From contig WFMF01000251.1 of assembly GCA_011033025.1 (NCBI GenBank), forward strand, positions 62,001 to 126,000: DNA of 64,000 bases, written 5' to 3'. Positions 57,901 to 64,000 of the stretch are shown here, one piece after another. The stretch's first letter is position 1. Every line of letters begins with the position of its first letter. Below the pieces are notes generated by a model, which saw only the letters and a program-made list of their open reading frames with translations, made no database searches and was not told the origin of the DNA. Origin of the DNA: Beroe forskalii (Eukaryota; Ctenophora; Nuda; Beroida; Beroidae). A program made the translations under genes and the position numbers.

Positions 57901-60175
57901 GGACAGCATCAGACCAATATGACCCTAGAGTATTTTTGAGTCCTAAGAACAGAGATCTTGGCAAAAAACCGCTTTTTGTTGATAACTGAGACATTTTTTG
58001 AGCTAGACTTATAGCCCATACCTATGCAATGCTCAAATTCTATCAAAAACTCCAAACACGAGTCGAGTAATTGAGATTTACTTTTGTCTACTTTTTTGGC
58101 ACACCCGGTATTGTATCTGTGTGTTTTACATAACACTTTTTATAACTTATCTCACAAGAAGTAAGATACTGAGTAAAACCTGAGCTGATCCCAGAGCTGA
58201 TTCATTGATTGTGCGCACTTGTTGTTTCTGATGCAAAGGAATGATTTCCCCACGCTACCTTGTCAATTATTGAGCTCGGATGTGCGCAGTCAAAACTGTC
58301 TATGGTTGCGCTTCACCGCCCTTTCTACTACCCTTTTGACGAGGTGCTTTTGATTGATGATCACACAAACGTCATTCGTGTGTCGTGTTAGAAGAAACTT
58401 GGACCGGGGAACAAATCCGTTTATAGCATTTTTTTCCTTTTTCCAGTTCTAGTGGACTCTGTGATAGCGCGTCACATAGAAATGCAGTTTTCAGCCATAC
58501 TGCGTTATGTAAAAAGATGGCATGGTAATTGAGATTTGAATTACTTCTCTAAATAAGGTCACTATATTCTTACCTCATGTTTTTGTTGGTGTAGAATCCC
58601 ACGAGGGATGCGATGAGAATGTAGCAAACCAATCCGATCTCAACAAATGCACCGAGGGACCCCATGTACGAGTCGTACTTAGAGTCTAGAAACTCCTGAA
58701 GGAATAGTTTATTTGAGCCAAATAGCAGGTTTTGTGTTGAGATTTGAATTTCATACACTTCAGAGTTCAGATCAGTAAATATAAAAAACGAGGTAAACTG
58801 ACCTTGTCAAAGGATTCATCGAGCCCTGGGAGAGGTCCGTATCCGAGCAGTAACTTCAAAACGTTCAGTATCACCATGAAAACGGACAAACCCTGCGAAT
58901 GTATTTGTTAGATGTGACAGAATTCTTATTTCTTTGCTTCCGAGAATGTTAGCAGTTTCTATCGTTTAATGTTGTTGGAAAGTGTCTCAACATTAGCTAA
59001 CTGGGAGTGTCATGTTTCGACTGTTAGAACTACACTAAACACAGAAAAATGAGACGCATTCTCTACCGTTATGAAGAGCAGCAGGAGCAGAGTCAGGGGG
59101 TACATGGTGTTTCTCCTCCAAGGAGACATGGCCTTCCTCTCCTTCAGCCCCCGCACACTCTCCTCTATCTCACGCAGTCTGACCACGTGCGCGCGCAGCA
59201 CTTCGTCTGATACTCCGTTACTCCTGATACTGCGCTCTATCCACTCCATCTCTATGTCTAGCGTGTTGATTTGCTCGTCTAGACTCGTTGATAACTGAGA
59301 AAAAAGGGGAGTAGTATCCGACCTGCTGCCAGTGTCGAACAGAATAATATTGTTAACAGTGCATGGATTGGAATGCTTAGAAACTACCATTTAAGTGTAT
59401 TGTACATCTAATAATGTGGGTAACACTTATTGGTTTTGTAAAACAAGGCATTGAAACACCCAAACACACTTGAATAAATTGAATATTATACTGATGATAT
59501 TACTGGATGATAACATTTGCGTATTAACCTATAGGTGACAATAACAATGTAGAGCATTGTTATAATTCCCAACATTACACCGAGTGTAGTTAGACAATTA
59601 CTATACGCCGAGTAAGACAATTAAACTAACAGACTCGGCACAAAATGCTTGCGATTGCAAAACTTTTGAATTACCTGGGGTTTCATAACAATTCCTCCTA
59701 TGACAGTGAAGATCCTCGCGAGTCCGAGCGGGGTACACACCAGCAGTACAGCCACGCCCAGTAGTGACGTCATGGAGTAGAGGTAGCTGTACATGAACCA
59801 AGGAGTATTCACTAATTTATCTGAAGTGTAAAACTGATCATTGCAACGGACAGTAATCATTCCCATAGAAGTCATAACTTACTACATTTTATGGAACATT
59901 GTTTTGCGCGCGAACATGAGTGGTGGGAGGACAAAGGGCATTATTGAGAGCGGTTTGAGCAGGCAATAAATAAGAACTAAGAAGTGCAATTTTACAGTTT
60001 TACCAGCAAAACTCATCGTCTACCAACCTGAAAACAGGGTGCTGATAACAAGGGTAAGAGTAAGAGGGGCGTGGTCACTGGTGACCATCTTGGAAAGGAG
60101 GAGGGAGCAGCCAAAGGTCACGAAGCTGAGCAACACGAGGACTGTGAAGGTTTCTTTTATCCGTGCAACCATTCC
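48926..60175 (-). CDS. LMBR1: LMBR1/LMBR1L-type multi-pass membrane receptor (5' end missing)
   Basis: Homologue of the LMBR1/lipocalin-interacting receptor family, plasma-membrane proteins with about nine helices. Minus-strand exons: 60028-60175 ([13 protein letters not shown]), 59675-59820 ([31 protein letters not shown]), 59067-59294 (coiled loop [18 protein letters not shown], then [16 protein letters not shown]), 58803-58892, 58574-58695 ([15 protein letters not shown]), 50664-50770 ([30 protein letters not shown]) and 48926-49116 ([31 protein letters not shown], stop). Every junction is in phase and [11 protein letters not shown] is family-identical across the last one. N-terminal exons lie beyond 60175 and were not recognised. 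The intron 50771-58573 contains glutamine synthetase on the other strand and DNase II on the same strand. The intron 49117-50663 is a giant donor-derived minisatellite. Confidence 0.93.
49262..50663. repeat. 39-bp minisatellite, about 36 copies, copying the LMBR1 exon end and donor
   Basis: Plus-strand core CTAGAGTTGCTGAGAGTAGG. On the gene's strand each unit reads TACTCTCAGCAACTCTAG followed by GTTAGTTTCAC, which is the end of exon 50664-50770 (residues LLSATLG) plus its donor GTTAGT. The array fills almost the entire 1.55-kb intron. Units near the last exon (49262-49690) lack the central AGGGG block and are shorter, which gives a younger and an older part. Long open frames on both strands here are repeat read-through because 39 is a multiple of three. 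Confidence 0.97.
50771..51894. other. Upstream region of glutamine synthetase (inside LMBR1 intron)
   Basis: Includes a short duplication GCAGTATAGCAGAAATCACG at 51119-51160. A promoter-like TATAAAAG lies at 51277-51284. The rest is AT-rich and unassigned. Confidence 0.5.
51277..51284 (+). promoter_or_regulatory. TATA-box candidate for glutamine synthetase
   Basis: TATAAAAG followed by GGCAGG, 611 bases before the GS start codon, in a non-repetitive stretch. A start site would be expected near 51307, giving a long 5'UTR or a non-coding first exon. Sequence motif only. Confidence 0.3.
51895..53941 (+). CDS. GLUL: Glutamine synthetase, animal type (GSII)
   Basis: Joins ammonia and glutamate using ATP. 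Exons 51895-52160 and 53078-53941, about 377 residues, the normal animal length. Motifs: AYYMWIDGT and [11 protein letters not shown] (N domain), [110 protein letters not shown]. The splice gives RIFK-DPFRGGK, family-typical. The frame breaks once at about 53621: MRQPG continues out of frame, and one extra G in the CCAGGGGAATGG run restores [12 protein letters not shown]. This looks like a homopolymer error. NGAR replaces the usual NGAG before CHTN. Lies in an LMBR1 intron on the opposite strand. Confidence 0.95.
52161..53077. repeat. Irregular minisatellite filling the GS intron
   Basis: Core CTTTGACACCACTCCACTTT with length variants, starting right after the donor GTGAGCTTTTACACC and running up to the acceptor CCTGCAG. 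Interrupted at 52560-52745 by unrelated DNA with a GTAAACCTT short tandem repeat (52705-52762). Confidence 0.9.
53942..54920. other. GS 3' flank
   Basis: AT-rich, likely contains the GS 3'UTR. AATAAA occurs at 54161-54166 and 54183-54188. A G-run (54748-54760) lies near the end. No gene. Confidence 0.55.
54161..54188 (+). terminator. Poly(A) signals, probable GS transcript end
   Basis: Two AATAAA hexamers 22 bases apart, 220-247 bases after the GS stop. Motif only. Confidence 0.4.
55204..55312. mobile_element. Fragment of the 45.6-46.4 kb MITE family
   Basis: GGGGGCTGAAAATGGCCCAA then ATTGATTACGTAATCCC matches the right part of the elements at 45618 and 45962. The left end is missing; it abuts the inner border of the mariner-like arm. 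Confidence 0.55.
55677..56768 (-). CDS. DNASE2: Deoxyribonuclease II, secreted/lysosomal
   Basis: Acid endonuclease that degrades DNA in lysosomes. Intronless, 363 codons, ATG at 56768. Signal peptide [18 protein letters not shown]. DNase II landmarks in order: [20 protein letters not shown] (first HxK), [23 protein letters not shown] insert, [12 protein letters not shown], then [10 protein letters not shown] (second HxK, catalytic His) and [18 protein letters not shown]. Length and motif order match the animal family (about 360 residues), so it looks whole. It lies in an LMBR1 intron on the same strand, between two inverted mariner-like repeats. The lack of introns would fit a retrocopy or movement with the surrounding element. 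Confidence 0.93.
   Translation of the reverse strand: MLFRFLLLSALCLQTSNAQCKDPLNNNVEWFVILKLPKDSETNPTGGKFLYADNNNQNLILSPSTLDVAAFNPLALTLEPPTSIFGTNHNYLVYSDAPPEVSPRSQGHTKGILFWDPNTVTWILHSIPKFPVGPSEQDQDEDNRRRLMQYSYVFPENAKANGQSILCYTGSTSVDLKKIVDLLYYSWPQVYDIGNIDAEYLGLYPNLNKVIHGEHFTDPTLSYVTQNFYSKTTSFNAYANKQDANTDIWQVIADDLMSNFETETWQNGAGGKMKSSCTGHNKVENIKEMKFDKFNVRYFSTVDHSKWGIAKTEDSPFVCIGDLNRMKSQMRRGGSVMCLQSDALWGDISEAVEQKENCPPGSR
56849..57085. mobile_element. Small inverted-repeat element
   Basis: Ends ACTTTTCACCTCACGACATT and, inverted, AATGTCGTAAGGTGAAAAGT. Next to the left end ATTTCATCTCACGA is repeated five times (56865-56945). The middle has CCTAACCCTAA-like sequence. Related to 17650-17880. Confidence 0.65.
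57086..57842. other. LMBR1 intron spacer
   Basis: Includes an imperfect 100-bp duplication: GAGGCAATCACATCACGTGA (57530) and GAGGCAATCACATCACACGA (57630), each followed by CAAAGCAAAT and GCTGGAAATGAT. No gene. Confidence 0.6.
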
Positions 60176-63100
60176 CTGGGAACAAGTTAATATCAGGGTC
60201 CATTCCGGACGATAATCACTGATTGAGAGCAGTTCACTTTCTAGAATTATAATTGAACATGGTACTGCACTCATTAAACTCTTTATTCTATACACAGTGC
60301 AAAATAGTGTATTGTCATCATGAAATCTTGTCATACCGCTACACGTTGGTCGTTATTTAAACACTGAGCACTGTGAAATTACTGCTTTGTGTTATAGATT
60401 GGTCTGAATGACGCAAATCAATGCATTATCTATGCCTCATTCAAATGTGAATAAGCAAATCAATACCAACTACCAAGCTTTTAAATACCAACGAAGTGAG
60501 TACTTTTGTTATCTCATGAATCACTGAATTGAAGCTAGGGTAGAAAGTTTACGACTTACGTCAGTGAACAGACGTAATCGACAAATTTAAATTCAAAGTT
60601 CTGAATATTTCAGTCTAAAATGTGAATAAATGCAGTTTTCTCATGCAGCCTGCAAATTCAATGCTGACATTAACAAACGTCATTATTGAAAAAGAAATAG
60701 CCGTTTCGAAAGACGTCGCTCAGAATTAGTGTAGCTAAAGTGCGCGCGCAGTCGTGCGCATGGATCAATGTCACAGTAGATGCTTTTAGTGAAACGCTTT
60801 CACGATATGAAAATATACTCTTTTCTTGATTCTCATGCCATGCGCGTTACGTATATGACACCATTTACAAAGGAACTCTGTAGATATTTCAGACCGAAAT
60901 TGTCACGAAGTGCCAGGTAACACTTTACTGAACTGAATTCTGTACTGGGATGAACCACTGGCTGCCTTTAAAAGTCAAAGGTGTCTAACAGGGTTGCCAT
61001 TAGAAGCAGGCAGGAGGTAGGTAAGAGGTATTCAAACTGTGATGAGCGTCCGACTGCATCGGGTTCTTTGTGCATTCTGTTATAGAAATGTAGCGGGTTT
61101 GACAAATCTATGGCGGTTCGCACTCTAATCGCAGGACAGAGTAAATTTTGGTCGAGAACCTTCTCAAGGTCAAGGATTTTCCACAATGACGGGGAAGAAA
61201 TATGTCATACCTATAAGATTAGAAGAAATTTTGAAGTAAAACATAATTACTTAATCGAATTTCATGAAAATTTGAAACCTGCGCGAGTAAATGTCAACTA
61301 TGACGCTGATGCAGTCTACCAGGTGTCTGCTTGTTCTAGAAGCCTCTTTGATACTGTATAATTGACTAAATACTTCAACTTAAATTAAATACATTCTTAA
61401 CATTCTTAAATACATTCTTAGTTACTAATAAAACTTTTGGCTCTCTGCCAATCTCATAATTTAGGGTATGTGAAATCAGGGTATTCGAAACCTTAGACAG
61501 TAATCCGAGCAATCTGTTGCATTAGGGAACGATTAGCTAATTGAGGAAGTTATGTTTTCTTATAAATATTCATGTTGAATCACGAATGTCACGGCTAGCA
61601 CTCCTTTACTTACTGAACACTATCTACATTCTATAATCGAGCCACCTGGCCATGCACTAGTTCCACTGTTACAGGAGGTACACTGAATCTACTTTACAGA
61701 GATAGAACTTTTATTTCATTCCAGAGTTATAAAGTTAACACAATACTCTAATGATCAAAATCGCGGATAATAGAACTGCTAATTCTGTATTTTCTTCATT
61801 GTAAAATATAACGTTGATTGCAACAAAAAGTATCTACGCTAAGAAACATCTGGCATATGATTCTCCTTCAAAAGTTCACAGTAATTTACAGAGTAAAAGA
61901 CTTGTAAGTGAGCAGACTATTATATGAGTATAAGGAGTTAGGAGCCACGCCCTTATATATTTATAATTCGTTATACATGCGTTTTTAAATAAATTGATCT
62001 TCAAAAGCCCCTCCCCTGACAAACCCACACCCCCTGACACTGAGCCCCACTAAACCAGATGCTCACTCGGACTCTAACCCAGCCTAACCTTATCAACTCT
62101 GGAGGATTTTGTACCGAGGGGAGGGGGCTTTCAGCCGGAGGTGGGGACTTTTGTCCGGGGATGGGGGCTTTGTACCGGGGTAGGGGCTTTTGACCGCTTC
62201 CTGTATTTAAAGATCCCCGTTTTTCAAAGATCTTGGATATTATTCGCTACTTATATGCAGTAGTGAACACATTATTAACACAAGTCTTGGTGTCTTTACA
62301 TTCGTGTTTCTATGACAACTAACATCACGCTTACGTCACTACCCAATACCAATATATAAATATATAGACTGTAAGCAGTAAGAGCTGTTTAGTCATTGGT
62401 TGGCAAAGGAAATAGGAAAAACAGCTCAACTGAGAACTGGAATTTCTATATTTGCAGGCCAACCAGTAACCACTGTGGCATTTTAACTCTATGCTACACG
62501 AAATGAAGAGTGAAGTACTTTTAATCGATTTAATCTCATGGTAAAGTTTACACAAGCCTCATATGGTAACGTTGTGATATGTTTTAATTTGATCAATAAT
62601 TTAATCTTCTCAAATTACTACAACTTGGAGAATTTTCTGATCACTTCACTCTGTTGCTAGGTATGAAGTTTCTCAGATAAATGTATCGTGGGAGTCCTGA
62701 TTAAATTAGGAACTTTCAGAACGTTCTCGTATGTGATTTTCAGACCGACTCTGTTTCATTCTGAATGGGGCAAGATGTAATCAATGAAGTTTGAAGCCAA
62801 GGTCAATGCAGGTGGATATATAAAGTTCTGAAGCAGATGGAACTATTCTTGTAAGAAAAGATTAAACAGTAAACGCTAAAAATTTCTTGAATCTTGATGT
62901 TTATTTGGATATCCTTGATCATGCTGTCTACTTAGCTATAAGACTATAGAAAGGCAGATTTCTTAAGTTCTTAGCAAGTACAAGAGTCTTATAAAAGCAT
63001 AATAATAATAATATGCTGATATTATGGTGTAATAAGCTTGAGTAGGCACATTAGGTCCGATCAACCTAGAGTCCAATAACATATTTCACGTTACTTAGCA

Positions 63101-64000
63101 AAATGAAAATGGGTGTTATAAGCAGTTTCATAACATTATTTATTCTATCTTCCACTCTAACACCCTTGTTCCATATGCATATTTTCAGTCGAATTTTTAC
63201 TCGAATATCCGCGAGAGAAAATTCGAGTAAAAATTCGAGTCGAATTTCTGGGATATTCGGGCAAATATCCGCGCAAAATATCCGTAAACGTGTTTACGGA
63301 TTTTCTCTGCTGTACTCGAATATTTGCGGTAATTGATACCTTGATTAGATCAGGCTCCATGGCTAATTAGTCGGATATTTGGGTGAAATATTTGCCCTAG
63401 GTTCCATATGCAAATATTCTCAGAGATTTTCTCTTCACATCTTTAATGAGGTAATTATCAATGGGTACACTGCAAAATTACACCTTACACCAATGTGTAA
63501 CTTGTGAGCGCATCCATCGACAGGAAGAAGCTTGCACAGGATAAAAAGTCAACAAGAGTTGTGAATTATTATCATGAACCATTTCCATAGAAATTTGGTG
63601 AAACTGCTCGCTTGATGAAACAACTTGAACCCATCATATTTTTCAATCGAGTGATAAATCAGATAACATTTCAGCGGATAACTATTAACTTGTTTCCATT
63701 GAATGAATATTTTAGCTAACTAATGAAGCGAGACCAATCGAAATATAGTGAGACAAAACTTGGCATTTTAACCACGAGTTTTTTTGAGACTTTGGCCCTA
63801 TGATACCTGTGTAACAGATAATGAACATATCCCATGAAAACAACTTTTGAGGAAACAAGTGTCCAGTAAGTCAAACCAAGTGTCCCTGGACCCCTGGTCT
63901 GATATACTGATGTAAGCATAAGGGATACTTGGTCTTTAATGTACCAGTACGTCTACTACGTGTCTTTGGTACCAGAACATCTGACTAGTAGGTACTACGT
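60176..64000. other. Unannotated region upstream of the visible LMBR1 exons
   Basis: I found no further LMBR1 exon and no other convincing gene. 61110-61361 (+) is an 83-codon open frame starting MAVRTLIAGQSKFWSRTFSR, but the opposite strand is equally open and neither has a domain. 62100-62200 is G-rich with repeated GGGGGCTTT. 63190-63300 is self-complementary (ACTCGAATATCCGCG, TTCGAGTAAAAATTCGA) and can form hairpins, with TTCCATATGCA at both sides (63168, 63401). Confidence 0.5.

Larger units (their letters stand above)
54921..58108. mobile_element. Pair of inverted Tc1/mariner-like ends flanking DNase II
   Basis: Left arm 54921-55203 and right arm 57843-58108 are imperfect inverted copies, about 270 bp each. 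Outer ends are CCGGGTGAGCCAATAAAAGT and, inverted, CTTTTTTGGCACACCCGG, both bordered by TA (54919-54920, 58109-58110). They share TCTCAGTTATCAACAAAAA and GGAGATATGC. Either this is one 3.2-kb element whose cargo is the DNase II gene, or two separate MITEs of one family happened to land in opposite orientation. No transposase is seen. Confidence 0.55.

Noticed and set aside
61110-61361. Possible small protein with a mitochondrial-type N-terminus
   Set aside because: No domain, no splice support, and the opposite strand is equally open; not called as a gene.

Overview
This is a window of a metazoan nuclear genome. Genes are split by GT..AG introns, carry animal-type domain architectures, and sit among LINEs, DNA transposons, MITE-like elements and a very large number of minisatellites. 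The gene set (DENND11, a myosin-phosphatase targeting subunit, an ERK3/4-like MAP kinase, two-domain eukaryotic phosphofructokinase, DHX37, LMBR1, animal glutamine synthetase, DNase II) fits an invertebrate, probably aquatic. The ERK3-like kinase keeps the ancestral APE motif, so it is not a vertebrate. I cannot name the phylum; ctenophore, cnidarian or sponge would all be possible.

Layout. 0.4-3.6 kb (-): C-terminal part of DENND11, with a LINE inserted just upstream of its last visible acceptor. 5.8-20.6 kb (-): 3' part of a MYPT/PPP1R12 gene ending in the leucine zipper; its 11.3-kb intron (9.2-20.5 kb) holds tandem repeats, a Kolobok-like THAP transposon and a foldback element. 22.2-25.2 kb (+): ERK3/4-like kinase. 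26.2-30.4 kb (+): phosphofructokinase. 31.4-33.5 kb: minisatellite split by a LINE ORF1-like insertion, followed by an unassigned exon. 34.6-45.4 kb (+): DHX37, with a nested intronless secreted-protein gene (37.1-38.5 kb). 45.6-48.9 kb: MITEs, hairpins and AT-rich DNA. 48.9-60.2 kb (-): LMBR1-like receptor, whose 7.8-kb intron contains glutamine synthetase (+) and DNase II (-). 60.2-64 kb: no gene I can support.

The most striking signal is shared by almost every multi-exon gene here: minisatellites are anchored on splice junctions. The repeat unit often consists of the end of the exon plus the 5' splice site, or the 3' splice site plus the start of the exon, repeated in tandem 4 to about 36 times. 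In phosphofructokinase the unit even includes the start codon. In LMBR1 the exon end and donor are repeated about 36 times. In MYPT the 30-bp unit is in frame with the exon, and in the ERK3-like gene the 25-bp unit shifts the frame with each copy. One kinase exon has such an array on each side. At least nine junctions are affected, which is far more than scattered chance insertion would give, and it suggests a mechanism that duplicates DNA across exon-intron borders.

Three host genes (PFK, DHX37, GS) each contain one apparent single-base loss in otherwise well conserved sequence, which looks like residual assembly error rather than pseudogenisation.
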